Of a stretch of 64,000 nucleotides of DNA, positions 56,909 to 64,000 are shown one piece after another (within the stretch, counting starts at the first letter, position 1; each line of letters starts with the position of its first letter). The position numbers and the translations under genes were made by a program. The DNA comes from Rhizobacter sp. GTDB taxonomy: Bacteria; Pseudomonadota; Gammaproteobacteria; Burkholderiales; Burkholderiaceae_C. The notes beneath the pieces were generated by a model. It worked only from the letters and a program-made list of their open reading frames with translations, did no database searches and was not told where the DNA came from. The stretch lies in NCBI GenBank assembly GCA_019635355.1, contig JAHBZQ010000001.1, forward strand, positions 1,798,001-1,862,000. Reading direction: 5' to 3'.

Positions 56909-57147
56909 TCGTTCTTCCACGGCTTGAGTTGGCCCTCTTCGAGCACTTTCACCTGCTGCTCGACCGCGTCGAGCCGCTCGCGACAGTAGTTGAGCAGGTC
57001 GGCACCGCGCCGGTAGTTCTGCAGCAGCGTGTCGAGCGGGAGCTGCCCGCCTTCCATGGCCGCCACCAGGGCTTCCAGCTCGGCCAGGGCATCTTCGTAG
57101 TTCGCAGGCGCCGGGCTGGCAGGCGGGGTGGGAGGGGTCTTGGCCAT
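56905..57147 (-). CDS. xseB: exodeoxyribonuclease VII small subunit
   Basis: An 80-residue helical subunit of exonuclease VII. Core: NYEDALAELEALVAAMEGGQ, LPLDTLLQNYRRGADLLNYC, then RERLDAVEQQVKVLE. The Pro-rich N-terminal tail is ordinary. The start MAKTPPTP at 57147 is the only good ATG. It heads xseB-ispA-dxs. The large subunit XseA is not in the window. Confidence 0.94.
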   Translation of the reverse strand: MAKTPPTPPASPAPANYEDALAELEALVAAMEGGQLPLDTLLQNYRRGADLLNYCRERLDAVEQQVKVLEEGQLKPWKNE

Positions 57148-57270
57148 CTTGGTGCGCAAAGCCGGGATTGTAGTCAGCCGGCACCTCCGCAATGCCCCGG
57201 CCAAACGCCTAGCCCCAGAGGTGATGCGAGTCAACCACGTACCCCCGAAAGGGCCATCGACACCGCTGGC

Positions 57271-57410
57271 TACAATCCTCGTCCTTCGCTGAATGACCGG
57301 GTCTGGCAAGTACCGAACCCGTCCGCGCCGTGCGCAGCGATGAGCCCCACCCGAAGGCTTGCGGCCCTGGGTGGCACGTTCACCATCGGTCAAAAGGAAA
57401 CCTCGGGATC
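57271..57410 (+). promoter_or_regulatory. candidate promoter and structured leader of the Rieske oxygenase gene
   Basis: TACAAT (57271-57276) is a good -10, though no -35 lies at the right distance. A leader of about 130 nt would follow, with two predicted hairpins: CGGGT/ACCCG arms at 57298-57302 and 57317-57321, and CCACCC/GGGTGG arms at 57347-57352 and 57369-57374 with an inner AGG/CCT. AAAAGGAAA precedes the ATG. I do not recognise a known riboswitch class. Confidence 0.4.
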
Positions 57411-58538
57411 ATGTCTGACCTGAGCCTTGCTCTCCCCGCTCTGGGACCCTCTCACCTGGAGCACCCTCGCCTCCAGCTCCCTGTCTCCGCCTATTTCGAC
57501 GACGACCTGCATCGCCGCGAGCTGGAGCTGATCTTCCAGCATGGCCCGCGCTACCTCGGGCACGAACTCGCCGTGCCGGAGGTCGGCGACCACTACGCCC
57601 TGCCGCAGGAGGGCGAAGGCCGTGCGCTGGTGCGCACTGCACAGGGCGTGGAGCTGATCTCCAACGTCTGCCGCCACCGCCAGGCCGTGATGATGAAAGG
57701 CCGTGGGCACACCGGGGCCAACATCGTCTGCCCGTTGCACCGCTGGACCTACGACCTCAAGGGCCAGCTCATCGGCGCCCCGCACTTCCAGCAAGACCCT
57801 TGCCTGCACCTCAACCGCTACAAGACGCGGACGTGGAACGGCATGGTCTTCGAGGACAACGGCCGCGACATCGCCGCCGAGCTGTCGCAACTCGGCCCCC
57901 GCGCCGACCTCGACTTCAGCGGCTACGTGCTCGACAAGGTGCACATGCACGAGTGCGACTACAACTGGAAGACCTTCATCGAGGTCTACCTCGAGGACTA
58001 CCACGTCGGCCCGTTCCACCCCGGCCTCTCGCAGTTCGTGACCTGCGACGACCTGGCCTGGGAGTTCGGCCGCCACCACTCGGTGCAGACGGTGGGCGTC
58101 AACAAAGGCTTCGCCAAAGCCGGCTCGGCCACCTACCTCAAGTGGCACGAGGCGGTGCTCAAGTTCCGCGACGGCCAGCCGCCGAAGCAGGGCGCGATCT
58201 GGCTCACCTACTACCCGAACATCATGGTCGAGTGGTACCCGCACGTGCTGGTGGTGTCGACGCTCTACCCCAAGGGCCCGCAGAAGACGCTCAACGTGGT
58301 CGAGTTCTTCTACCCCGAGGAGATCACCGCCTTCGAGCGCGAGTTCGTCGAGGCTCAGCAGGCCGCGTACATGGAAACCTGCGTCGAGGACGACGAGATC
58401 GCCCTTCGCATGGACGCGGGCCGCAAGGCGCTTTGGGAGCGTGGTGACAACGAAGCCGGGCCTTACCAGTCGCCAATGGAAGACGGGATGGAAGAGTTCC
58501 ATGCCTGGTACCGCCGCACGATGAACTTCAAAGCTTGA
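57411..58538 (+). CDS. Rieske [2Fe-2S] non-heme iron oxygenase alpha-type subunit
   Basis: A 375-residue oxygenase. The cluster ligands are Cys87-Arg-His89 and Cys107-Pro-Leu-His110. The iron site is in NWKTFIEVYLEDYHVGPFH, where a Glu replaces the usual bridging Asp, as in choline/glycine-betaine monooxygenase-like members. The substrate is unknown. From memory, a gene of this type beside xseB-ispA-dxs is common in Burkholderiales, which hints at a conserved role. It shares one base with the next gene (TGATG). No reductase gene is adjacent. The ATG at 57411 follows AAAAGGAAA; the upstream frame would include the leader hairpins. Confidence 0.87.
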   Translation: MSDLSLALPALGPSHLEHPRLQLPVSAYFDDDLHRRELELIFQHGPRYLGHELAVPEVGDHYALPQEGEGRALVRTAQGVELISNVCRHRQAVMMKGRGHTGANIVCPLHRWTYDLKGQLIGAPHFQQDPCLHLNRYKTRTWNGMVFEDNGRDIAAELSQLGPRADLDFSGYVLDKVHMHECDYNWKTFIEVYLEDYHVGPFHPGLSQFVTCDDLAWEFGRHHSVQTVGVNKGFAKAGSATYLKWHEAVLKFRDGQPPKQGAIWLTYYPNIMVEWYPHVLVVSTLYPKGPQKTLNVVEFFYPEEITAFEREFVEAQQAAYMETCVEDDEIALRMDAGRKALWERGDNEAGPYQSPMEDGMEEFHAWYRRTMNFKA

Positions 58539-59440
58539 TGCGAGGACTCTCCGCGCCGGCGCTGATGGTGCTGGCGTCCTTCCTCTTCGCCACCATGAGC
58601 GTGTGCGTGAAGCTCGCGTCCGAGCTCTACGGCACGGCGGAAATCGTCTTCTATCGCGGCATGGTGGGCGCGGTGGTGCTCGCCATCGTGGCGAAACGCC
58701 AGAACGGCACGCTGCGCACCACCGTGCCGGCAATGCACTTCTGGCGCAGCGTGAGCGGCGTCTTCGCGCTCGGCCTGTGGTTCTACGCCATCGGCAACCT
58801 GCCGCTCGCCACCGCGATGACGCTCAACTACATGTCGTCGGTGTGGATGGCGCTCTTCCTCATCGGTGGCGCGGTGATGCTCGGCACCTCGCGGGTCGAC
58901 GGCCGGCTGGTCGCGACCGTGTTGCTGGGCTTCATCGGCGTGGCGCTCATCTTGCGCCCCACCATCGAGCAGAACCAGCTCTGGCACGGCCTCATCGGCC
59001 TGATGTCGGGCGTGCTCGCGGCCACCGCCTACCTGCAGGTGACGGCGCTCGGCCGCGCAGGCGAGCCGGTGTACCGCATCGTCTTCTACTTCTCCCTCGG
59101 CGGCATGCTGCTGGGCCTGGGCACTGCGCTCGCAAGCGGCGGTCTCACCTGGCACACCACCTGGCAAGGCCCGGTGCTGCTGCTCGCCGTGGGCGTGCTC
59201 GCCACCGTGGCGCAGATGATGATGACGCGGGCCTATGGCGTGGGCCGCCCGCTCGTCAACGCGAGCCTGCAATACCTCGGCATCGCCTTCTCGTTCATCT
59301 ACGGCGCCTTGCTCTTCCACGACAAGATCACCTGGATGGCGGTGCTCGGCATGTGCTTCATCGTCGCCTCGGGCCTGGGCGCCACGCTGCTGCGCAGCCG
59401 CACCGCCTTCAAGGACACCACCACCCCGACAGAAAGCTGA
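58538..59440 (+). CDS. EamA/DMT family transporter
   Basis: A 300-residue inner-membrane protein with ten predicted helices and two EamA repeats. Landmarks are LASFLFATMSVCVKLASELY, IVFYRGMVGAVVLA, LATAMTLNYMSSVWMALF and ARAYGVGRP-like MTRAYGVGRP. It is translationally coupled to the Rieske oxygenase gene, so it may export or import that enzyme's substrate or product. The substrate is unknown. Confidence 0.9.
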   Translation: MRGLSAPALMVLASFLFATMSVCVKLASELYGTAEIVFYRGMVGAVVLAIVAKRQNGTLRTTVPAMHFWRSVSGVFALGLWFYAIGNLPLATAMTLNYMSSVWMALFLIGGAVMLGTSRVDGRLVATVLLGFIGVALILRPTIEQNQLWHGLIGLMSGVLAATAYLQVTALGRAGEPVYRIVFYFSLGGMLLGLGTALASGGLTWHTTWQGPVLLLAVGVLATVAQMMMTRAYGVGRPLVNASLQYLGIAFSFIYGALLFHDKITWMAVLGMCFIVASGLGATLLRSRTAFKDTTTPTES

Positions 59441-59447
59441 GCTTCAC

Positions 59448-60290
59448 ATGCACCCGCTGATCAGCGCCGCCGACCTGCGCGACCTGCTCGCCCGCCGCCC
59501 CGAGACCGTGCTGCTCGACTGCAGCTTCGACCTCGCCGACACCGCCGCCGGCGAGCGTGCCTACGCCGAAGGCCACCTGCCCGGCGCCCGCTACGCCCAC
59601 CTCGACCGCGACCTGTCGGCGCCCAAGACGGGCCGCAACGGCCGCCACCCACTGCGCGATCGAACGGCCTACGCCGCGTGGATCGGCAGCCTGGGCATCA
59701 CACCCACCACCCCGGTCGTCGCCTACGACCGCCAGGGCAGCATGTTCGCCGTGCGCGCCTGGTGGGTGCTTCGCTGGCTGGGCCACGACGAAGTGGCGGT
59801 GCTCGACGGCGGCCTGCCCGCCTGGCAAGCCACAGGCGGCGCATTGAGCACCGAAACGCCCGCCATGCCTCCGGCCGCGTCCTACCCCGACCTGCCGCCC
59901 GCCATGCCGCGCATCGACGCTGCCCAGCTGCAGCAGCGCCTGCGCGAGGTGCTCATCCTCGACGCCCGTGCGCCGGAGCGTTACCGCGGCGACGTGGAGC
60001 CGCTGGACGCCGTGGCCGGCCACATCCCCGGGGCCGTGAACCGCTTCTTCAAGGACAACCTCCAGCCCGACGGCCGCTTCAAGCCGGCCGACGAGCTCAA
60101 GCGCGAATTCGACGCCCTCCTCACCGACGAGCGCCAGGTCGTGCACAGCTGCGGCTCCGGCGTCACCGCGTGCCACAACCTGCTGGCGATGGAAGTGGCC
60201 GGCTTCGGCCGTTCACGCCTGTACGCGGGCTCGTGGAGCGAATGGTGCAGCGACCCGTCGCGCCCCATGGTGCAAGGCGCGGCCCCGTAG
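59448..60290 (+). CDS. sseA: thiosulfate/3-mercaptopyruvate sulfurtransferase
   Basis: A 280-residue tandem rhodanese. The inactive N-terminal repeat (residues 1-130) carries LLDCSFDL and VVAYDRQGSMFA. The C-terminal repeat holds the active loop CGSGVTA with Cys235. CGSGVT-type loops are typical of 3-mercaptopyruvate sulfurtransferase; thiosulfate is the alternative donor. It begins 7 nt after the EamA stop and is probably co-transcribed. Confidence 0.92.
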   Translation: MHPLISAADLRDLLARRPETVLLDCSFDLADTAAGERAYAEGHLPGARYAHLDRDLSAPKTGRNGRHPLRDRTAYAAWIGSLGITPTTPVVAYDRQGSMFAVRAWWVLRWLGHDEVAVLDGGLPAWQATGGALSTETPAMPPAASYPDLPPAMPRIDAAQLQQRLREVLILDARAPERYRGDVEPLDAVAGHIPGAVNRFFKDNLQPDGRFKPADELKREFDALLTDERQVVHSCGSGVTACHNLLAMEVAGFGRSRLYAGSWSEWCSDPSRPMVQGAAP

Positions 60291-60389
60291 GCGTTGACCT
60301 ACGTCGGCTCGGTGCGCAGCATGGTTGACCAGCCCCTGCGACGGCGATAAGTTCACGCTGAACGCTTCCGTTCGCCACAGGAGCTGATC

Positions 60390-60824
60390 ATGTTCAAGCG
60401 CATCCTGGTTCCCACCGACGGCTCGGACATCACCAAGAAGGCCCTGGCCTCCGCCGTGGCACTGGCCAAGTCCGTGAATGCGAAGCTCTACACGCTGAGC
60501 GTGAAGGAGCCCTTCCCCTACAGCGCGATCTCCGAGATGCAGCCCACGCCGCCGCAGGAGTTTTTCGACGCGCAGGAGCGCATCGCCGCCGCCCGGGTCA
60601 AGGAGGTGAGAGACACCGCCGAGCTGAGCGGCCTGCAGTGCGACGCGCAGACCGTCGAAGCCCTGCACCCCTGGGAAGCCATCATCGACCACGCCAAGCG
60701 CCACGAGTGCGACCTGATCGTGATGGCCTCGCACGGCCGTCGCGGCGTGACGGCGTTGCTGCTCGGCAGCGAGACGCAGAAGGTGCTCACGCACACCAAC
60801 ATCCCCGTGCTGGTGGTGAGGTAG
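60390..60824 (+). CDS. universal stress protein family (UspA)
   Basis: A 144-residue single Usp domain. It starts MFKRILVPTDGSDITKKAL, and the ATP-binding motif reads GRRGVTALLLGSETQKVLTH then TNIPVLVVR (GxxGx9GS-type). It should bind ATP and act in stress survival. It has its own 99-nt upstream region and is followed 1 nt after its stop by the dispersed element, copy C. Confidence 0.93.
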   Translation: MFKRILVPTDGSDITKKALASAVALAKSVNAKLYTLSVKEPFPYSAISEMQPTPPQEFFDAQERIAAARVKEVRDTAELSGLQCDAQTVEALHPWEAIIDHAKRHECDLIVMASHGRRGVTALLLGSETQKVLTHTNIPVLVVR

Positions 60825-60825
60825 A

Positions 60826-60909
60826 GGCCCCCCAGTCGCTTTGCTCCTGCCCCCAAGGGGCGCCACCCCAGGGGCCCGGCAAAGCCGGTTCCCCGGGGCG
60901 TTGCTGGAT
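60826..60909 (-). repeat. dispersed intergenic element, copy C
   Basis: An 84-bp copy in inverse orientation to copies A and B. Its GGCCCCCC end lies 1 nt after the stop of the plus-strand usp gene. It contains CCCCC-AA-GGGG and CCGGC-AAA-GCCGG hairpins. The gene on the far side is the convergent ZIP transporter. Confidence 0.88.
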
Positions 60910-60921
60910 CGTCCGCTCAGA

Positions 60922-61704
60922 TCAATGCGCGTGCCCGTGGATTGCTTGCACCACCAGGGCAATCGTCACCATGCCCACCGCCAACCAGACGAGCTGGGCG
61001 ATGGTGTCGCGCATCGACAGGCGGTGCTGAAGTTGGGGAATGAGATCAGCCACCGCCACGTAGATGAAGCTGCTCGACGCCACCACCAGCAGGTAGGGGA
61101 AGAGGTCGACCCACGGGCCGACGACGAAGTAGCCGAGCACGCCACCCGCCACGGCGGACAGGCCTGACATCGCGTTGTAGAGCAGCGCCTTCGAGCGCGA
61201 CAGGCCGGCATTGAGCAGCACGATGTAGTCGCCCACCTCCTGCGGGATCTCGTGGGCGATGATCGCCAGCGCCGTCACGATGCCCACCTGCGTGTCGGTC
61301 AGGAAGGCGGCCGCGATGATCACGCCGTCGCAGAAGTTGTGGATGCTGTCGCCGAGCAGCACGCTCCAGCCACCGCGGCCTGCCTGCTGCTGGTCGAAGT
61401 GGTGATGGTGGTGGTGGCCGTCGCCCTCGTGGTGGTGGCTATGGCGGTAGAGCTCGGCCTTTTCCAGCAGGAAGAAGAAGATCAGCCCGGCCAGCAGCGT
61501 GGCAAAGAGTGCCTGCGGGCTCGCCTTGCTCTCGAAGGCTTCGGGCAGCACGTTGAGCAGCGCGGTGGCGAGCAACACGCCGGCCGACAGGCTCACCAGG
61601 TGGTGCACCACGCGGCTGAGCACGCCCACCGTGAGGCTGGCGGCGATCAGCACCGAGAGCAGGCCGCCGGCAAGCGTGGCCGCGAGGATGTAAAGGAGCG
61701 TCAT
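60922..61704 (-). CDS. ZIP-family divalent metal transporter
   Basis: A 260-residue inner-membrane protein with about eight hydrophobic segments. A His-rich cytoplasmic loop (RHSHHHEGDGHHHHHHF) lies near residues 87-103. The metal path motifs are DSIHNFCDGVIIAAAF and IIAHEIPQEVGDY. It probably takes up zinc or another divalent metal. The ATG at 61704 was chosen; upstream in-frame sequence runs into terminator hairpins. No Zur-like box was identified. Confidence 0.92.
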   Translation of the reverse strand: MTLLYILAATLAGGLLSVLIAASLTVGVLSRVVHHLVSLSAGVLLATALLNVLPEAFESKASPQALFATLLAGLIFFFLLEKAELYRHSHHHEGDGHHHHHHFDQQQAGRGGWSVLLGDSIHNFCDGVIIAAAFLTDTQVGIVTALAIIAHEIPQEVGDYIVLLNAGLSRSKALLYNAMSGLSAVAGGVLGYFVVGPWVDLFPYLLVVASSSFIYVAVADLIPQLQHRLSMRDTIAQLVWLAVGMVTIALVVQAIHGHAH

Positions 61705-61709
61705 CGGAT

Positions 61710-61730
61710 CACAAAAAAAGCCGCGAGAAA
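61710..61730 (-). terminator. possible second terminator between dlh and the ZIP gene
   Basis: On the minus strand GCCGAG and CTCGCGGC can pair with a 2-nt bulge, followed by a run of seven T. It is weaker than the hairpin at 61744-61769, and the two look like tandem terminators. Confidence 0.45.
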
Positions 61731-61743
61731 CCTCGGCCCGCGC

Positions 61744-61769
61744 AAAAAAGCCGCGCGGGGTGCGCGGCT
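61744..61769 (-). terminator. intrinsic terminator of the dienelactone hydrolase gene
   Basis: On the minus strand AGCCGCGC, a 5-nt loop and GCGCGGCT form a perfect 8-bp stem followed by TTTTT. It lies 22 nt after the gene's stop codon. Confidence 0.88.
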
Positions 61770-61790
61770 CGCTTTCGACTGACGCAGGTT

Positions 61791-62663
61791 TCAGGCCACG
61801 CCGTTCGCCCTGAACCACGCCACCGCGCGCTTCCATCCGTCTTCGGCCGCTTCCTTGCGGTAGCTCGGCCGGTAGTCGGCGTGGAAGGCATGCGGCGTGT
61901 CGGGGTAGACCACGAATTCCGACTTCTTGGCCGCTGCGCTGCCGGTGCTCAAGGCGGTTTTCATCTTATCAACCGTGTCAACCGGGATGCCGGTGTCGGC
62001 GCCACCATAGAGGCCCAGCACCGGGCCCTGCAGCTTGGTGGCCACATCGACCGGGTGCGCCGGCGTGAGCGGCGTGCTGTTGCCCACCAGCCGGCCATAC
62101 CAGGCCACACCCGCCTTCACCGCCGGGTTGTGCGCGGTGTAGAGCCAGGTGATGCGGCCGCCCCAGCAGAAGCCGGTGATGCCCAGCTTGCCGGCGTCAC
62201 CACCGTGGCCCTGGGCCCAGGCCACGGTGGCGTCGAGGTCGCGCATCACCTGCTCGTCAGGCGTCTTGGCGATCACCTCGCTCATCAGCCTGGCGATCTC
62301 GGTGTACGACTTCGCATCGCCCTGGCGCACGAAGAGCTCGGGCGCGATGGCGAGATACCCGAGCTTGGCGAAGCGGCGCGCCACGTCGGCAATGTGCTCG
62401 TGCACGCCGAAGATCTCGGAGATCACGAGGATCACCGGCAACCCCGTCTTGCCGGCGGGCGCGGCGCGGTAGGCGGGCATCTTGAAGTCGCCCACCGGGA
62501 TCGTCACCTCGCCCGCGGTCAGGCCGGCGGTGTCGGTCTTGATCGTCTGTGCGGTCACCGGCAGCACGGCGGCGGCAAAGCCGCTGCCCACGGCCGTCTG
62601 CATGAAGCCGCGGCGGTTGAACTCGCGGCTGGGGGTGAGGCTGTCCAGGTCCTTGCTGAGCAT
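61791..62663 (-). CDS. Tat-exported dienelactone hydrolase family protein
   Basis: A 290-residue alpha/beta hydrolase. A Tat-type signal is visible (FNRRGFMQTAVGSGFAAAVL, residues 18-37). The catalytic triad is Cys166 (GFCWGGR), Asp (GGADTGIP) and His (DTPHAFH). Carboxymethylenebutenolidase is the family name, but exported members are mostly of unknown substrate. The ATG at 62663 gives the Tat signal a normal length. A TAGAAT -10 lies 35 nt upstream on the minus strand and a strong terminator follows. Confidence 0.9.
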   Translation of the reverse strand: MLSKDLDSLTPSREFNRRGFMQTAVGSGFAAAVLPVTAQTIKTDTAGLTAGEVTIPVGDFKMPAYRAAPAGKTGLPVILVISEIFGVHEHIADVARRFAKLGYLAIAPELFVRQGDAKSYTEIARLMSEVIAKTPDEQVMRDLDATVAWAQGHGGDAGKLGITGFCWGGRITWLYTAHNPAVKAGVAWYGRLVGNSTPLTPAHPVDVATKLQGPVLGLYGGADTGIPVDTVDKMKTALSTGSAAAKKSEFVVYPDTPHAFHADYRPSYRKEAAEDGWKRAVAWFRANGVA

Positions 62664-62697
62664 GCGGGTCTCCGAAAGGGGGTGGAAGGAGCGCGCG

Positions 62698-62726
62698 ATT
62701 CTAGGAAGCGGTGTGAAACAGTGCAC
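62698..62726 (-). promoter_or_regulatory. candidate promoter of the dienelactone hydrolase gene
   Basis: On the minus strand TAGAAT (62698-62703) is preceded after 17 nt by GTGCAC (62721-62726). The -10 is good and the -35 weak. Confidence 0.4.
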
Positions 62727-62771
62727 AGCGAGGGCCACACCCCGCGCCTGCGGGGGCGCCTCGCCCCACCT

Positions 62772-62790
62772 CGAAAAGCGGCACTTTTCG
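62772..62790. other. 7-bp perfect hairpin in the dlh / GGDEF divergent gap
   Basis: CGAAAAG (62772-62778), a 5-nt loop and CTTTTCG (62784-62790). It lies between divergent genes, with no T run. It could be an operator or an mRNA leader hairpin. The rest of the 221-nt gap shows nothing else I can name. Confidence 0.35.
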
Positions 62791-62884
62791 CGCGGCGGCT
62801 GTGGCTCGTGCACCCGCGCCCTTGCGCGGGCCCGCGGCAGCGGCAATCCTCGCCCATTCGCTGCTTTGCCCTGCCCGTCCCACC

Positions 62885-64000
62885 GTGCGAGAAACCCTGG
62901 TCTCCGTCGTCGACAGCGTGCCTCCGACCGAGGCCGAGCCGTCGGAACTGGCCGGCTCGCCGGCCAAAGACTTGCGCGGCCGCCTGCGCGCGATGCAGGT
63001 GCAGGCGGTGCTCACGCTCACGCCGGTGGTGGTGGTGTCGAACGTGGTGGGCGCCGTCACGCTGGGCTGGACCTTCCGCGAGGCGACGCCCTCGTGGGCG
63101 CTGCTCACCTGGCTTGCGCTGGTGCTGCTGGCCGTGGGCTGGGGCACCCGCGCCTGGTGGCGTGCGCGCGGCTCGATGCCACGCGCACAGGCCTCGCGCC
63201 GCACCACCAACCGCGTCACGCTGCATGCCGTCCTGCTCGGGCTGCTCTGGGCCCTGCCGCTGCCCTTCCTCACGGTGGTGGCATCGCCGGAGCAGTTCCT
63301 CGTGCTGACGGCCATCACCGTGGGCATCGTCTGCGCCGGGGCCACGGCGCTTGCGCCCGTCCGCCGGGCCGGCACCGCCTTCCCTCTGCTCGTGGCGGCC
63401 GGTGCGGCCATCGCGCTGAGCCAGCTGCGCTCCGATGCGGCCGGCACGCTCGCCGTGCTGCTGCTGGCCTACCTGCTGGTGATGCTCTACGGCGTGCTGT
63501 CGTGGTCGCGCATGTTCAAGGCCCGCATGGTGGCCGAGCTGCGCGCCGAAGAGCACCGCGAGACCATCGGCCTGCTGTTGCGCGATTTCGAGCAGAACGC
63601 GGCCGACGTGCTGTGGGAAGTCGACGCCGAAGGCCGCCTGGTGCGCGTCTCGCGCCGCATGGCGCGGCTTCTCAGCCGAGCGCAGAGCGCGCTCGAAGGC
63701 CGGCTGCTGGTCGACGTGCTGGCGCGCCGCCAGCGCCGCCTGCCCATCGCGACGGCCAGCGAAGGCGCCGCGGCGCTCAAGAAGCTCGCCCAGCACCTGG
63801 AAGACGGCACGCCCTTCGGCCACATCGAGCTGCCGGTGTGGCTCGCGCAGCGCACGGTGTGGTGGTCGCTCACCGCCAAGCCGGTGGACGGCGGCGGCTG
63901 GCGCGGCGTGGTCGCCAACGTCACCGCCGCACGCGAGGCGCAGCAGCACGTGTGGCAGCTCGCCCACTTCGATGCCGTCACCAACCTCAGCAACCGCCAC
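62885..64000 (+). CDS. membrane PAS-GGDEF type protein (probable diguanylate cyclase), 3' partial
   Basis: An open frame of 372 codons runs off the right edge. The likely GTG start at 62885 gives VRETLVSVVDSVPP; no nearby ATG fits. Residues about 40-205 hold five or so hydrophobic segments. A PAS-like region follows (DFEQNAADVLWEVDAEGRLV), and the final visible residues LAHFDAVTNLSNRH match the entry to a GGDEF domain. The protein probably makes cyclic di-GMP, and an EAL domain may also follow. The start and full domain set are uncertain. Confidence 0.75.
   Translation, partial: MRETLVSVVDSVPPTEAEPSELAGSPAKDLRGRLRAMQVQAVLTLTPVVVVSNVVGAVTLGWTFREATPSWALLTWLALVLLAVGWGTRAWWRARGSMPRAQASRRTTNRVTLHAVLLGLLWALPLPFLTVVASPEQFLVLTAITVGIVCAGATALAPVRRAGTAFPLLVAAGAAIALSQLRSDAAGTLAVLLLAYLLVMLYGVLSWSRMFKARMVAELRAEEHRETIGLLLRDFEQNAADVLWEVDAEGRLVRVSRRMARLLSRAQSALEGRLLVDVLARRQRRLPIATASEGAAALKKLAQHLEDGTPFGHIELPVWLAQRTVWWSLTAKPVDGGGWRGVVANVTAAREAQQHVWQLAHFDAVTNLSNRH

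Noticed and set aside
57257..57276. A TCGACA / TACAAT promoter pair before the second Rieske oxygenase gene.
   Set aside because: The spacer is only 8 nt. The -10 is kept as a candidate but this -35 is not.
57277..57410. The leader as a known riboswitch (guanidine, SAH, glycine or TPP type).
   Set aside because: None of the conserved core sequences of those classes could be seen; it is reported only as a structured leader.

Overview
The window is GC-rich, densely coded chromosome from a Burkholderiales beta-proteobacterium, most likely the Leptothrix/Rubrivivax/Rhizobacter/Piscinibacter side of the order. The basis is the gene content and order (ribF-ileS-lspA, dxs-ispA-xseB, a purine catabolism block with PuuD, PuuE and a UraD-AllC fusion), 'TAGAAT'-type -10 boxes, and REP-like repeats ending in a TTCGACAAGCTCAGG-type core. 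No species can be named from sequence alone. I saw no rRNA, tRNA, CRISPR array, insertion sequence or prophage. No gap without a gene exceeds 300 bases; the largest are 57148-57410 (possible structured leader) and 62664-62884.

Layout. 1-1373: 3' part of a secreted Ig-like/PQQ-type sugar dehydrogenase. 1430-10864: housekeeping genes (ppnP, the minus-strand ribF-ileS-lspA group, an RsuA-type pseudouridine synthase, a lipoprotein hydrolase, exonuclease III, a retropepsin-like protease, yajQ), then murB. 11918-27038: a purine-catabolism island. puuD-uraH face a GntR regulator whose operon runs through allantoinase, a UraD-AllC fusion, an M20 hydrolase, a BMP-type nucleoside ABC transporter, a Rieske oxygenase and adenine/adenosine deaminase. 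A serine-acetyltransferase-like gene and a second BMP binding protein follow. 27152-30865: signalling genes (EAL phosphodiesterase, chemotaxis receptor, degenerate-receiver regulator, BLUF photoreceptor). 31016-40043: two EamA exporters, an SDR lacking its usual catalytic residues, gamma-glutamyltransferase, a MASE3-type hybrid kinase and TctA/TctB. 40168-44099: minus-strand tatD-glycosylase-spermidine synthase-gspE operon. 44231-48153: trypsin-like protease, MoxR, DUF58 and VWA genes. 48157-52762: two-component pair and LolD/LolC(E). 52910-54040: secreted pectinesterase. 54130-57147: xseB-ispA-dxs. 57411-60824: a second Rieske oxygenase, EamA exporter, sulfurtransferase and universal stress protein. 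60922-64000: ZIP metal transporter, Tat-exported dienelactone hydrolase and the start of a membrane diguanylate-cyclase-like gene.

The most coherent system is the purine island. Together its genes can import nucleosides/purines, deaminate adenine to hypoxanthine, and take urate through 5-hydroxyisourate, OHCU and allantoin to allantoate and beyond. No xanthine dehydrogenase is in view, but a VanA/HpxD-like Rieske oxygenase sits exactly where a hypoxanthine-oxidising enzyme would be expected. Other items of note are a non-phosphorylatable regulator convergent with a BLUF photoreceptor, and an 82-84 bp dispersed element that in all three copies begins 1-7 nt after a stop codon with the same polarity.
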